Positions 41,979 through 52,013 are shown, numbered from the stretch's first letter. The stretch is DNA of 64,000 bases from Paenibacillus castaneae (GCF_002884445.1 NZ_KZ614144.1:3268094-3332093), one strand, 5' to 3'. Numbers and translations: made by a program. Notes: generated by a model from the sequence alone, not told the origin.

Positions 41979-42162
41979 TCATTAGCTAGTTGGCAGTGTT
42001 TTTGAAGTGTGGTCTTCGATTAATGATTTATTGGCTCTTCGTAATACCGTGTTGTAATCACGTTTAAGGATCCCCCAAAACTGATTGCCGGGCAGTTGGA
42101 TTCCGCGCCATCCGATTTAAGACCAACAGTATGACGATGCCCCTCCTCCTCACTCGAGTATT

Positions 42163-42264
42163 AAAAAAAGACAAGAAGATTGAACATTTTCTTGTCTTTC
42201 ATTCACATATCATATTAATTAACTCGTTATTTTCAAGTGATTACATCGTTCCCCGTTACTTGAA
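42163..42264. repeat. Terminator hairpin and B-type core, right end of the dense array
   Basis: AAAGACAAGAA ... TTCTTGTCTTT (42168-42199) is a stem flanked by A and T runs. The B core GATTACATCGTTCCCCGTTAC is at 42239-42259. This is the last good core before ordinary chromosomal genes begin. Confidence 0.7.
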
Positions 42265-42560
42265 AATTAAATTTCTCCCCAATATCACTCTGTTTCATAT
42301 ATATAAGATACTTTACCGTTCTTCTCATATCGGTTAAATAACTTTTTAATTCGCCCATCATAGGTCCGTAGTTGGGATGTTCAGGCACGTAAACATGTTG
42401 ATTCTGCTGAACCTGCCACAGCACGAAAGTTAGATTCATGTCCAAGTATTTGTACACAAGCTTTTCGCATTTCCTGATTTGGTTCTACTGCAATAGGATT
42501 TTCATTATACGAGTTTGCCACATATGCATCGACAGCTTTAATGGTTATTTATATTGCCAA
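42265..42560 (-). pseudogene. Unrecognised gene fragments
   Basis: One minus-strand frame reads MYKYLDMNLTFVLWQVQQNQ ... PNYGPMMGELKSYLTDMRRT ... LIYMKQSDIGEKFN and ends within the B core. Another frame immediately upstream reads KAVDAYVANSYNENPIAVEP then NQEMRKACVQILGHESNF. They may be parts of one shifted gene or of two neighbours. The family is unknown. Confidence 0.4.
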
Positions 42561-42570
42561 GAACGTATAT

Positions 42571-44175
42571 TTACTTCGATACTGGATAAGGAAACAAATC
42601 CACGATTCGGAAGCTTTGTCCGCTTTCGTTCGAAAACACCACATGTTCTCGTCTTAATTCGCGGGGACTCTCTAAACCGCAGGCGGCAGCCAGCGAAAAC
42701 AAGCCTTCCCTCATCTGAAGAATATAGTTCATTACACGCCACTGTTTCTCTTCGGGCGCCAGTGCCTCTTGATACTTAGAATCCGTAGTCGTAATCCCTG
42801 TTGGGCACTTGCCCGTATGACATTGCAGAGCCATGATGCAGCCGTTGGCCATCATAAAGCCGCGTGCAGAGTTGACGCAGTCCGCGCCAAGTGCCAGGGC
42901 GATTGCCACTTTGTCAGGCGTAATGAGCTTGCCAGAAGCGAAGATTTTGAAACGATCGCGCACACCGAATTTTCTTGCGATGTCGTCAAGGATGAGCAAC
43001 GCATTAAAGAGCGGCAATCCCATGCCATCTGCCATTGCTTTGAACATAGCTCCAGAACCTCCCTCGGAACCGTCTACGGTAATAAAATCCGGGAAAATTT
43101 CTAGCTCAAGCATAGACTGAAAAAACGGCTCGAGCCGCTTCGGATCGCCGACAACGATTTTGATGCCCACGGGTTTGCCGCCTTCTTCTTGCAAGGTGCT
43201 TATGAAACGAAGCGCTTCCTCTGGATTGGTTAGGAATTCGAACCGGTTTGGCGAATTCACGGTTTTACCGATAGGCACTAAACGAGCTGCAGCGACTTTT
43301 TCGGTGACCTTAGATCCTTCGAGGTGCCCGCCGCGTATTTTGGCACCCTGATGAAATTTCAGTTCGAACGCCTTAATGTTCGGGATGTCAGCTTTGTGCT
43401 TGAATGCCTCAATGGAGAAACGGCCAGTGTCATCACGAAATCCAAACAAGCCTGGCCCGATTTGCGAGACGATATCGACGCCAGTGGCAAGATGTACATT
43501 CGCAACTCCTCCTTCACCTGTATTGATCCAAGAGCCGCCCGCCATGAATGCGCCGCTTCCCGTAGACTGAATGTAATGCTCACCTACTGCTCCGTAGGAA
43601 GTAGCTGAAGCGCCGAACATGCCTTTGAGCCGCCATGGGTGTTTACAGTTTTCGCCGACTATTATGACATCATCGTCATGTAGAAGCCAAAGTTTGACCT
43701 GTTCTTCTATGTATTTTTCCTTCCTTATAAACAGCCCTTCGTCGGTAATGACATATTTCTTTCCTGGTACGAGGGTTTCGTTATCCACCCTTAGCTCGCT
43801 TGTCAATTTCGTGAACATGGCATTAGATAAATAGAAGCCGGGCTTTTCATAATCGCGCCTCCCGCCGAAGGAGATAAGATCCGTCCGGTATTTCGCAGCA
43901 TATACGAGACCGACAAAGTCGGCCCGCGAGAACGGCTTCCCTACCGTATCGCTGTCAAACCAATATTGACGGAACTCTGGCCCCAACTTTTCAAGCAAAT
44001 AACGTACCCAGCCAAGATACGGGTGTGAGCGAATAATGGAATGCTTCGGTTTTTTGGATAAGGCATACATATAACCGATAAAAATGATCGGTGGCAGTAT
44101 AACGATAACAAGCAGTAGAACCAGCAGGACAATTTGTACCACTGTATTGACCTCCCCGTAGTGATAATCGTGCAA
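42571..44175 (-). CDS. FMN-binding glutamate synthase-family protein
   Basis: 534 residues. An N-terminal membrane segment (VVQIVLLVLLLVIVILPPII) is followed by the GltB-type FMN/Fe-S barrel: SFGGRRDYEKPG, FHQGAKIRGGHLEGSKV, FITVDGSEGGSGA, IFASGKLITPDKVAIALALG and the cysteine cluster CIMALQCHTGKCPTG for a 3Fe-4S centre. It lacks the amidotransferase domain, so it resembles the archaeal-type or stand-alone GOGAT-like flavoproteins of unclear substrate. It is the first gene of the ordinary chromosomal part. Confidence 0.9.
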   Translation of the reverse strand: MHDYHYGEVNTVVQIVLLVLLLVIVILPPIIFIGYMYALSKKPKHSIIRSHPYLGWVRYLLEKLGPEFRQYWFDSDTVGKPFSRADFVGLVYAAKYRTDLISFGGRRDYEKPGFYLSNAMFTKLTSELRVDNETLVPGKKYVITDEGLFIRKEKYIEEQVKLWLLHDDDVIIVGENCKHPWRLKGMFGASATSYGAVGEHYIQSTGSGAFMAGGSWINTGEGGVANVHLATGVDIVSQIGPGLFGFRDDTGRFSIEAFKHKADIPNIKAFELKFHQGAKIRGGHLEGSKVTEKVAAARLVPIGKTVNSPNRFEFLTNPEEALRFISTLQEEGGKPVGIKIVVGDPKRLEPFFQSMLELEIFPDFITVDGSEGGSGAMFKAMADGMGLPLFNALLILDDIARKFGVRDRFKIFASGKLITPDKVAIALALGADCVNSARGFMMANGCIMALQCHTGKCPTGITTTDSKYQEALAPEEKQWRVMNYILQMREGLFSLAAACGLESPRELRREHVVFSNESGQSFRIVDLFPYPVSK

Positions 44176-44461
44176 AGATTATTGTACCACCAATTTCCAA
44201 TTATAATTCTGTTATATACAGCAATCGATAAGAAACGTACCGCGCAAAACTTTGCTATATTGGAACAGGATGCCGATGAATGTATTTTTCGAATACACTT
44301 TTCATTTAGAAAAGGGTTTGGATGTTAAGTAAGTTTCTTCATAAGAAATTAGCGTAGCCAGGGCTAGGTTTTCTTCTAATGAGAGGTTTTAATCTGTTGT
44401 ATTGAACTAGCGTTCTCCGTTTATTTTTAGAACGTCTATAAATTTGGTGGATAATTAGCCT

Positions 44462-44530
44462 TCCGCAGTTGAGAAAAAGGCTGCCATATGGCAGCCTTTT
44501 AGCATTAAACTATGGTGCTTCTGCGGAGCG
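44462..44530. repeat. Degenerate repeat unit with hairpin
   Basis: AAAAAGGCTGCC-ATAT-GGCAGCCTTTT (44474-44500) is a perfect hairpin like the one at 59306. TTAAACTATGGTGC after it is a decayed B core. The rest of 44176-44787 contains no gene; a decayed TTCTTGTAATCCGAC stem-loop member lies at 44657. Confidence 0.6.
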
Positions 44531-44727
44531 GGCTTTGTTCTTATCCTATTTGCTTTTCCTCAAATTGATACCATACTCACAATACTTATAACCGTCTTTA
44601 TTTTTACAATACATTCGAAAATACCGCCCAAGTAGATGCTGGAACATCGGCTCATATTCTTGTAATCCGACATTTAAACACTATTTCCACCTTTCAAGCC
44701 AAACAAAAAAATAAGTTCTTCAATAAA

Positions 44728-44767
44728 AAGGAGTAAATGAATGAGTTTCATTCATTTACTCCTTTAA
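44728..44767. terminator. Strong bidirectional terminator
   Basis: AAAGGAGTAAATGAATG-AGTT-CATTCATTTACTCCTTT (with one extra T) is a 17-base stem downstream of the oxidase gene. Confidence 0.75.
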
Positions 44768-44787
44768 TTCGCATTTAAACGATATTT

Positions 44788-46134
44788 TCATTTAGCCGGC
44801 GGAATACTTTGAGGATTATTAAACACATTAGTCGGATCATACTTTGCTTTTACTCTGCGTAACCTAGGAAAGTTCTTGCCATAATAAACTGGACCAGAAC
44901 ATTTAATACCTTGGTCTGGTACGTTGATATAGGAGCCAACGATATAAGGCTGCAGCTTCTTCCTAGTATTCCGAGCCAATGCAATATTTTTAGCCGCATG
45001 AGATGGTTTAACCCACGAGCTGTTCCATTCGACATAAAATTGAGCCTTACGCCAGTAGAATGCTGTGGCTCTAGGTGCGATTCGGCTTATGGCACCACCC
45101 CAGTTAAGGAAGAAGAATCCGGCTGGAGTCCCTCCCTCTGCTTTTTCTAGAAACTCGCGCATCACTTTATAAGCTTTATCCGGGAATGGACGTCTGCCAA
45201 AGCCGCTAGAGAACTGGTTGCTGAACTTTTGGGTAAGAACTGGATCGGGGGCTAATAAAAACTTAGTGGCTTCCAAGTATGGTAGAGACAGGATTGTTTT
45301 TTGAGTAGGCGTCCCCACGCTAAGAATAGGCTCTAATTGACGTATGGTTTCCGTTTTAGATCCCAGGTACAGCCCCAACATGCTTACATTCCCGCCTTTT
45401 TTTGGACCGACGCTTAATTCGCTGCCCAATTTGGTGCTGGCATTAGGAGCCCATACTTGCCATCTCTTTACGACTTTTTCGAACTGCTCCCATGGCCAGA
45501 TAATGCTGAATACGGTAGCTTTGGCTGGAGCACGCAGTACTTTGAATTTATATTTGGTATATACGCCAAAGTTGCCGCCACCGCCACCGCGGGAAGCCCA
45601 CAAGAGATCGGAGTTGCGTTTTTTACTTGCCCGGATTACTCTTCCCTTAGCGTCAACCATTTCTAGTCCGATTAAATTATCGCTAATGAGACCAGTCGTC
45701 CTTTGGAGCGGACCAATCCCCCCACCAAGTGTAATTCCGCCGATCCCAACCGATGGACTGTCACCAAACGGAGCGATAAATCCTTGCCGTGCTAGTGTAT
45801 CTACGACTCTTCCTACCCGATTACCTGACTCAACCACAACAGTCCTGCATTTTTTATTTAACTTGATTTTCTTCATTTCGCTAACGTCGATGACAATGCC
45901 TCCGTTGACCTGAGAAAGGTTCGTCTCCAAGGCATGCCTTCCGCTTCTTGGCCGAATAGGTACCTTATTTTCGCGGGCCCATTTTATTGCATTTGCTACA
46001 TCTATCGTTCTTTGAGCAAAAACAAATACTTTAGGAAATCTGTCGGTATGCGGATCCCAATTCTTCCGAGCTGCTTCATAACCCGGATTCCCCTTAAATA
46101 TCACTCGCCCAGTAAGCTTCGTTATTGAATTCAC
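44788..46134 (-). CDS. FAD-linked oxidase with berberine-bridge domain
   Basis: 448 residues. The PCMH-type FAD-binding domain shows PIRPRSGRHALETNLSQVNG (site of a covalent His in relatives), VESGNRVGRVVDTLARQGF and GGITLGGGIGPLQRTTG. A C-terminal YDPTNVFNNPQSIPP is the BBE domain. Such flavoproteins oxidise sugars or secondary metabolites with oxygen. No signal peptide is visible. It stands alone with its own terminator. Substrate unknown. Confidence 0.9.
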   Translation of the reverse strand: MNSITKLTGRVIFKGNPGYEAARKNWDPHTDRFPKVFVFAQRTIDVANAIKWARENKVPIRPRSGRHALETNLSQVNGGIVIDVSEMKKIKLNKKCRTVVVESGNRVGRVVDTLARQGFIAPFGDSPSVGIGGITLGGGIGPLQRTTGLISDNLIGLEMVDAKGRVIRASKKRNSDLLWASRGGGGGNFGVYTKYKFKVLRAPAKATVFSIIWPWEQFEKVVKRWQVWAPNASTKLGSELSVGPKKGGNVSMLGLYLGSKTETIRQLEPILSVGTPTQKTILSLPYLEATKFLLAPDPVLTQKFSNQFSSGFGRRPFPDKAYKVMREFLEKAEGGTPAGFFFLNWGGAISRIAPRATAFYWRKAQFYVEWNSSWVKPSHAAKNIALARNTRKKLQPYIVGSYINVPDQGIKCSGPVYYGKNFPRLRRVKAKYDPTNVFNNPQSIPPAK

Positions 46135-46370
46135 ATATCCAACTCCCTATGATTAAATGAATGTTCATTTCTTCCATAAATTAGGTAGATGCCATATATC
46201 GTATGAAGGGTTTAACCCGTTGGTATGGACTGCTGCTGATATGGTACTAAAAAAGCCATAATCATATGATCACGGCTATCATTGTTTTGTATTTGGTTAT
46301 TTTGATTACTGCCGTTTGAATTACGGACAGGGCTTAAGTATAGTCATTTTCAGTTGACCGGATACGTTAG

Positions 46371-46552
46371 TCAATAATTCCATATAACATGATAAAAGGC
46401 TTAATTTCTGGTAGTTCATCCAGTGGCTCCAAATATTGTTCTACAATTTCTTTCCCCAAAGGTAACGCATCAACTGGAGGTGCATTCCAACTGTGTTTAG
46501 ACAATTTCAATAATCGGTTTCTAGTTACATTGTCATTGAGATTAGATGCACC
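46371..46552 (-). pseudogene. Flavin monooxygenase-like fragment
   Basis: The frame GASNLNDNVTRNRLLKLSKH ... LGKEIVEQYLEPLDELPEIK ... PFIMLYGIID is part of an FAD/NAD(P)-binding oxidoreductase; the wording QYLEPLxxLPEIKP is characteristic of that group. Both ends are missing. The remainder of 46135-46688 contains no gene. Confidence 0.5.
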
Positions 46553-46611
46553 TTAAAGTGCCATATCAGTCTCAATCTACACTTCCACAATCCATGTTCG
46601 AGCTACTACAG

Positions 46612-46646
46612 CGAAAAAAACCGTCCAAAGGACGGTTTTAATATCA
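46612..46646 (-). terminator. Terminator of the alpha/beta hydrolase gene
   Basis: AAAACCGTCC-TTTG-GGACGGTTTTTTTCGC on the minus strand: a short stem with a T-run, 45 bases after the stop codon. Confidence 0.75.
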
Positions 46647-46688
46647 CTTTTACATTTGTATAATAGTGAATGTGCCTTTTCAGTGCAC

Positions 46689-47645
46689 TTATTTTATTTC
46701 CTCCATAAATGCCCTGAAGTTTTCAACGATTTCTTTTGATTGGGTATGATGCAAATAATGTTCTCCTTCTAATTTTATCATTTTACCATGTACGGAATCT
46801 TTTACTTGCTCTTCATGCAGTGGTATCCATTTATCTACGTCTGTATTATTCGCTTGTACAAATAAAATGAGTGGAAGATCTTTTGGAAATGATAATTTTT
46901 CAGCTGCTTTAAAATTAGGGTAAAAATTTACCATTTCATTTAAGGTGCTGGTATTATTCATGTTTTTGAGAGCGAGAAATCTCATCTGTTCTTTTGTTTT
47001 ATCATCAAATGGAAGTGTAGCATACGGGTCAGGACTTAGTTTCATTATTAATCTGACGAAGCCTGATTTTTGGAGTAGTTTAATAGTTTTTATTGGAAAT
47101 TGAGTATCCATACCACCTTGCGTTGGAACACTACTATCGATGCCAACAAAAGCACTCACTTCGTTTTCATATTTGTTCACATAATCTAGACCGTAAATGC
47201 CTGCAATGGAATGACCCATTAGAATATATCGGTCAATATTAAGACTCTGTAAAGCTTCATGAATTTCACTTACAATATTGTCTGTGCTTCGCACCTTTTC
47301 GGTTACATCACTTAATCCATAACCAAAAGGCTCAATCACGACTACCTTGTAAAATGGGGACAGTTCATCTACTAGCGGCTTAAAATCAAGTGCTGGTGCT
47401 GCTGTTCCATAACCAGGTAGGAGCACGACTGTTTCATCGCCTTTACCTTGAATCATAACATTCATATTTTTCCCATCTACAGATACTAACTGGCCATAGG
47501 TTTCTATTTTCCCTTGCTCCGATTTGTTGCTTATCATATTCACAATAAAAACAATGGCTAGAAATAGTCCTATGATAATGGCTATAACTCCTAGTGATTT
47601 AAGTAAGATGATAAGTGTTTTTTTCATTCTCATTCCCATCCTCAT
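46689..47645 (-). CDS. Membrane-anchored alpha/beta hydrolase
   Basis: 318 residues from MRMGMRMKKTLIILLKSLGV; GAGGTAATAAAA precedes the ATG at 47645. One N-terminal membrane anchor (VIAIIIGLFLAIVFIVNMI) and an extracellular hydrolase domain. Features are oxyanion-loop LLPGYGTAAPALDFKPL, nucleophile elbow ILMGHSIAGIYGL with Ser, acid in the LILFVQANNTDVDKW region, and GEHYLHHTQ with the catalytic His. Substrate unknown; comparable proteins are annotated as esterases or peroxidase-like. Confidence 0.88.
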   Translation of the reverse strand: MRMGMRMKKTLIILLKSLGVIAIIIGLFLAIVFIVNMISNKSEQGKIETYGQLVSVDGKNMNVMIQGKGDETVVLLPGYGTAAPALDFKPLVDELSPFYKVVVIEPFGYGLSDVTEKVRSTDNIVSEIHEALQSLNIDRYILMGHSIAGIYGLDYVNKYENEVSAFVGIDSSVPTQGGMDTQFPIKTIKLLQKSGFVRLIMKLSPDPYATLPFDDKTKEQMRFLALKNMNNTSTLNEMVNFYPNFKAAEKLSFPKDLPLILFVQANNTDVDKWIPLHEEQVKDSVHGKMIKLEGEHYLHHTQSKEIVENFRAFMEEIK

Positions 47646-47779
47646 TTTTATTACCTCTTCTTGCTTCACTCGCATCTTCCCCTATCCTCATCTGTTTATC
47701 GTGTCACTTAAGAAAGCTTATACGACGAAGATGTACTCCCTGTGACGACAATATGAACGGAGTATGAACAAGCAAAAAA

Positions 47780-47832
47780 AAATGCTATGGCATCATGTGC
47801 AAGGAATCTTGCACATAATGTCGTAGCATGGA
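47780..47832 (-). terminator. Terminator after the two-component operon
   Basis: ATGCTA-GGCAT-ATGTGCAAG and CTTGCACAT-ATG-TAGCAT pair in a long interrupted stem. On the minus strand it is followed by TTTTTTTTGC. Confidence 0.75.
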
Positions 47833-47867
47833 GAATGCGGATTAGACAATCCTACATATGAATCTAA

Positions 47868-49238
47868 TTACTCTGCCGGCGTTGTAATTGGCAAGGTGAC
47901 AATGAAAGTCGTTCCTCGGCCCAGCTCACTTTCCACTTGGATTTCGCCTTGATGAAGCGATACGATCTGTTTAACGATGGCGAGTCCCATACCGCTGCCG
48001 CCATACTTAAGACTGTGGGAGCGATCGGCCTTAAAAAACCGCTCGAATATACGCTTCTGGGCCTCGAGGGTAATACCAATACCCGTATCGGATATTCGGA
48101 CTGTCACGTTTTTGATATCTTGTTTAATTCTGACGTTAATAACGCCGCCATCCTTGGAAAATTTGATGCTATTGCCGATTATGTTCGTCCATACCTGGTT
48201 TAATTGATCATGATCCGCCGAAAGGATGACTGTAGGCAAATTGAGCTCGAAACGGATATTGCGAACCAACCATTGGGGCTGGATCGCAACGATGACGCGT
48301 CTGATCTGTTCATCAAGGCTGAACGTGACCAAACGCAGATGCTGCGATTGCGATTCAAGCAAACTCAGCTTTAGCAGGCTATCGCTCAGCTTGGACATCC
48401 GATCTGCTTCAGCGATAATAATATCAAGATAACGTCTTCGCTCGTTATCTGTGATGTTTACCTGCTTGAGCGCTAGAGCATAACCGGATATCGAGGTAAG
48501 CGGAGACTGAACTTCGTGCGACACGTTCGACACAAATTCCCTGCGCATCTGTTCAAGTTGCTGCAGATCATGCATCATTTCTTCGAAGCTGCGAGCCAAA
48601 GTACCTAGCTCACCCTTTTGCTTAATATTCAGCTTGACGTTGAAATCTCCAGCTGCTATACGCCGAGTTGCATTTGTCAGCTTTTTGATCGGTCTGACTA
48701 GGAACATGGCGGCAACCAGAATCAATATACTTCCTGCTATCAACGAATAGATCAAAAAATTAAAAATCCACTTTATGAGAAATGAGGAGGATGACGGGGC
48801 ACGCTGCTCCACAAACATCGCTTTCGTTCCCATATTCGTTTTCAACGGAAGCCCTATGAGGATAGGATCAGCACCATACGAATTAACTTGAACAACTTTT
48901 TCTCCGTCTAGTACTTCCTTTACTTGTTCCATTGTCACTTTGGCAGGATTGTGTCCGTTAAGCGTTCCGTAAGACTGGAACTGACCCGATTCATCGTAAA
49001 TTCGAATATGATAGGAATTGAGCTGCTTCATTCCACTTACGAATGAGTCCGCTTCACGTAATGGAAATGTCTCGTAAATTTGGACGATGTCTTGACCGAA
49101 ATCAAGTAAAGTGATTTGCAAATTTTCATTCAATTGATCTTTATATACCCAAGTAGCCACAAAAAAAGCAATGATCGTGCCCCCGATGACGGAGACTAGA
49201 AATGTCAAGACAACCCGTGTATATATGGAACTGATCAT
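47868..49238 (-). CDS. Sensor histidine kinase with HAMP domain
   Basis: 456 residues. Membrane helices at about residues 8-30 and 160-182 enclose an extracellular sensor of about 130 residues. HAMP is at about 185-235. The HisKA box is REFVSNVSHEVQSPLTSISG (phosphorylated His in SHEVQ). The HATPase domain has NIIGNSIKFSKDGGVI (N box), RISDTGIGI (G1) and KYGGSGMGLAIVKQI (G2). Its start overlaps the response regulator stop by four bases, so the pair is one operon. The stimulus is unknown. Confidence 0.93.
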   Translation of the reverse strand: MISSIYTRVVLTFLVSVIGGTIIAFFVATWVYKDQLNENLQITLLDFGQDIVQIYETFPLREADSFVSGMKQLNSYHIRIYDESGQFQSYGTLNGHNPAKVTMEQVKEVLDGEKVVQVNSYGADPILIGLPLKTNMGTKAMFVEQRAPSSSSFLIKWIFNFLIYSLIAGSILILVAAMFLVRPIKKLTNATRRIAAGDFNVKLNIKQKGELGTLARSFEEMMHDLQQLEQMRREFVSNVSHEVQSPLTSISGYALALKQVNITDNERRRYLDIIIAEADRMSKLSDSLLKLSLLESQSQHLRLVTFSLDEQIRRVIVAIQPQWLVRNIRFELNLPTVILSADHDQLNQVWTNIIGNSIKFSKDGGVINVRIKQDIKNVTVRISDTGIGITLEAQKRIFERFFKADRSHSLKYGGSGMGLAIVKQIVSLHQGEIQVESELGRGTTFIVTLPITTPAE

Positions 49239-49909
49239 TCGTAAATCTCAATCCGGTAGCCAAGCCCACGCACCGTCTCGATACGAAAATCGGGTGTAGT
49301 AGCGAACCGTTCACGCAGGCGTTTAATATGTACGTCTATTGTTCGATCATCTCCAGCGTAATCGATCCCCCAAATCTGATCGATCAACTGCTCACGCGTA
49401 TAGACTTGTCCGGGTGTTCCAGCGAGCTTATACAGCAATTCGAACTCCTTGAGTGGCAACGTGAGTGACTCTGTCCCTCTTATCACCTTATAGGTCTTCC
49501 GATCAAGGGTGACGTTGCCGAATTGGATCATCTGCGTGGAGCCAATCCGGTATCGTTTCAGTAATGACCTAACACGAGCTGTCAACTCCAACGGATCGAA
49601 TGGTTTTGTCAGATAATCGTCCGTCCCAAGTTCGAAACCTTTCACTTTCTCCCATGTTTCGCCTCTTGCAGTTAGCATAAGTAAAGGAAGATCAGGATTG
49701 GCTCTTCGGAGCTCCTTGCATAACGTCCAACCATCCATAATCGGCATCATAATATCGAGCACGACAAGATCGACATGCATTGAGGCGTATACGGTTAGCG
49801 CTTCCTTGCCGTCCGCGGCCTCGGCTGTCACGAATCCGTCATTGCGTAGAAATAAACAGACGAGTTCTCGAATGTTCGCATCGTCGTCAGCAACCAGTAT
49901 TGTAGGCAT
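49235..49909 (-). CDS. OmpR-family response regulator
   Basis: 224 residues. Receiver domain: acidic pocket VADDDAN, phospho-acceptor Asp in LVVLDIMMPIMDG, Thr in LMLTARGE and Lys in YLTKPFDPLEL. The C-terminal winged helix (LPLKEFELLYKLAGTPGQVYTREQ ... RTIDVHIKRLRERF) is of the OmpR/PhoB type. It probably activates neighbouring or membrane-stress genes together with the kinase encoded directly after it. A TATAAT (minus strand, 49957-49962) upstream may be its -10 box. Confidence 0.93.
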   Translation of the reverse strand: MPTILVADDDANIRELVCLFLRNDGFVTAEAADGKEALTVYASMHVDLVVLDIMMPIMDGWTLCKELRRANPDLPLLMLTARGETWEKVKGFELGTDDYLTKPFDPLELTARVRSLLKRYRIGSTQMIQFGNVTLDRKTYKVIRGTESLTLPLKEFELLYKLAGTPGQVYTREQLIDQIWGIDYAGDDRTIDVHIKRLRERFATTPDFRIETVRGLGYRIEIYE

Positions 49910-50151
49910 CCGTTCCCTCTTTCCCTGTTTTCAATCCCATATTGAAGTAACCATTATACTATAAATAAAATTGAATTACCCCAGTTCCTCTTATAATCTT
50001 AGATCTGATAGTCCCATCTCACTCTCTGCATCCAAAAATAACAAGATCATTTTAAAAAACTAATTATTAGGGGGCGTTTCTCTTGTATTAATCTATCGTT
50101 TTCCACGGTGAATTATCCAAAATCAATATTGGTATCGCTAAAATCAAAACA

Positions 50152-50182
50152 AAGGACAACTACTCTCAGTTGCCCTTCAATA
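50152..50182 (-). terminator. Terminator of the ABC transporter operon
   Basis: AAGGGCAACT-GAGAG-TAGTTGTCCTT then TGTTTTG on the minus strand, 11 bases after the permease stop. A decayed core (AATCTATCGTTTTCCACGG) lies just left of it at 50091. Confidence 0.65.
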
Positions 50183-50192
50183 CCCTTATCAA

Positions 50193-50987
50193 TTACGCGC
50201 TTTGTTGTTTCCCTGTTACCAAATCGGTTTGCCAATACAGCAGCTTGGAGCCTAACCATACCATCACCATATCGGTTAGCTTGCCGAATATAGCAAACAG
50301 AATTAGGCTTGTCATTATAATCGCCGGACGTCCCGTTGTTTGACCGTCCGTCATGAGAAAACCGAGCCCTTTGCTGGCACCCATAATTTCAGCTGCCACG
50401 ACGAACATCCAGCCCATGCTGAGCCCACTTCTCATGCCGCCGACCAAGGAAGGCAACGTAGCTGGCAGAAAAAAATGCCAGATCAATCGGAAGCCTCTGT
50501 ACCCATGTACCCATCCTACCTCGATCAGCTTGCGATCTACGCTTATAATGCCTGTCAGTAAATTCAAATAGACGGGGAAAAATACCCCAATGGCAATAAG
50601 AGTGATCTTCGACGTCTCGTAAATACCCAGCCACAAAATAAAAAGTGGAACCCATGCCATAGAGGGAATATTTCTGAGCGCCTGAAGCATAGGGTCGAGC
50701 AAATAACGGAAAAACCGAAAGTATCCATTTAGAATACCTAGTACCAACGCGACAGCCAAACCTGCAACAAAACCGGCAAACACCCGATACAAAGTAATCC
50801 ATAAATGTTCGCCCAGCTCGCCTGATGCCAACAGATCGGTGAAGGTGCCGTAAATCCTTGTAAGCGGCGGAAGTAAATTGGGGGCTGCATATCCGGTAAC
50901 GGAAGCATATTGCCAAGCGCCGAGTAGGAGTATAGGAACTAGGAATCCCAAAGCGATTTGAAAAATGCGACTGTCCGTGAATTTCAA
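50193..50987 (-). CDS. ssuC: ABC transporter permease, SsuC/TauC type
   Basis: 264 residues with six membrane helices and the BPD_transp_1 EAA loop (EVGWVHGYRGFRLIWHFFLPATLPSLVGG). Location and neighbours (SsuA-like binding protein, SsuB-like ATPase, broken ssuD) assign it to uptake of an organosulfonate or similar anion. The start at 50987 is 15 bases after the binding-protein stop, with GGAGGTAAT upstream. The actual substrate is inferred only from context. Confidence 0.85.
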   Translation of the reverse strand: MKFTDSRIFQIALGFLVPILLLGAWQYASVTGYAAPNLLPPLTRIYGTFTDLLASGELGEHLWITLYRVFAGFVAGLAVALVLGILNGYFRFFRYLLDPMLQALRNIPSMAWVPLFILWLGIYETSKITLIAIGVFFPVYLNLLTGIISVDRKLIEVGWVHGYRGFRLIWHFFLPATLPSLVGGMRSGLSMGWMFVVAAEIMGASKGLGFLMTDGQTTGRPAIIMTSLILFAIFGKLTDMVMVWLGSKLLYWQTDLVTGKQQSA

Positions 50988-51002
50988 ATCGATTACCTCC
51001 GT

Positions 51003-52007
51003 TTATTGTGTGATCTTAGTGAAGTATTGCGAATCGATCAATTCATCTACGACTTTGGCAATGTCCGTATTATCGGGAATAATTCCACTCTTCAATAAGA
51101 CGGTCCCCGCCGCGTTAAGGGCGTTCTTCTGTGTATCTCCGATAACAGGATTAGAAAGATCGGTTCTCTCGATAACCTTTTCTACGACTGGCAACGTCTG
51201 CTTGGATTGCTCGCTTACGATTTTCTTGAATTCCTCTACATTGCCGATAGCCCATTTACGAGCCTGTTCATAAGCTTCAATCACTTTTTTCGTCAACTCC
51301 GGGTTATCGCTTGCGAACGACTCTCTTACATTAAGCACCCCGTAAGTATTCAAGGAAGCGTCGCGGATAACGAGCTTGGAGCCCTGCTCGACTTCGGTCT
51401 GCGCCATAAACGGATCTAATCCCGCCCAAACATCGACTTCACCCTTTTCCAATGCCGCTTTTCCATCCGCGTGCTGCAGTTGAACGAGCTCTACGTCTTT
51501 TTCGGTTAGTCCCGCTTGATCCAGAATGCGAAGCAGAAATATATACGGATCCGTTCCCTTAGTAACCGCGATTTTCTTTCCTTTCAAGTCCTCAACCTTG
51601 GTGATCGTAGAATCAGCTTTCGTGACAAGAGCTGTCCATTCCGGCGTAGAATAAACGTATATCGACTTGATGAGATTTCCGTTCGCTTTGCCTAATAACG
51701 CCGCGGCGCCTGCCGTGGAGCCGAAATCTATGCTTTTGCTATTCAGATACTCCAGTGCCTTATTGCTACCCGCGCTAAGTACCGATTCCCCTTGGATGCC
51801 GTCTGCTTTAAGAGCCTGCTCCAGGAAGCCTTTCTCCTTCAGCACAAGGCTTACCGGATTATAATAAGCATAATCCAGCTTAATCTTCGTAATACTTGAT
51901 GATACGTCCTTCGAAATGCCGTTGCCGCAGCCTGCCAACTGTAGCACAACCAAAACCATAACAATCGCGAATACAATTTGCTTGCCTTTTCCTATTTTCA
52001 TGTTCAT
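51003..52007 (-). CDS. ssuA: Substrate-binding lipoprotein, SsuA-like
   Basis: 334 residues. Signal peptide with lipobox LQLAGCG. The mature NMT1/SsuA-type domain shows LDYAYYNPVSLVLKEKGFLE, SIDFGSTAGAAALLGKANG, LKGKKIAVTKGTDPYIFLLR and VDVWAGLDPFMAQTEVEQGS. These match aliphatic sulfonate and taurine binding proteins. It is the second gene of the ATPase - binding protein - permease unit. Confidence 0.85.
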   Translation of the reverse strand: MNMKIGKGKQIVFAIVMVLVVLQLAGCGNGISKDVSSSITKIKLDYAYYNPVSLVLKEKGFLEQALKADGIQGESVLSAGSNKALEYLNSKSIDFGSTAGAAALLGKANGNLIKSIYVYSTPEWTALVTKADSTITKVEDLKGKKIAVTKGTDPYIFLLRILDQAGLTEKDVELVQLQHADGKAALEKGEVDVWAGLDPFMAQTEVEQGSKLVIRDASLNTYGVLNVRESFASDNPELTKKVIEAYEQARKWAIGNVEEFKKIVSEQSKQTLPVVEKVIERTDLSNPVIGDTQKNALNAAGTVLLKSGIIPDNTDIAKVVDELIDSQYFTKITQ

Positions 52008-52013
52008 TTCCCC

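Noticed and set aside
42769-43834. Long plus-strand open frames inside the glutamate synthase-like gene
   Set aside because: They are shadows on the opposite strand of a clearly conserved protein.
45344-45913. 189-codon plus-strand frame
   Set aside because: It is antisense to the FAD-linked oxidase gene, with a Pro/Ser/Thr-rich composition typical of a shadow frame.
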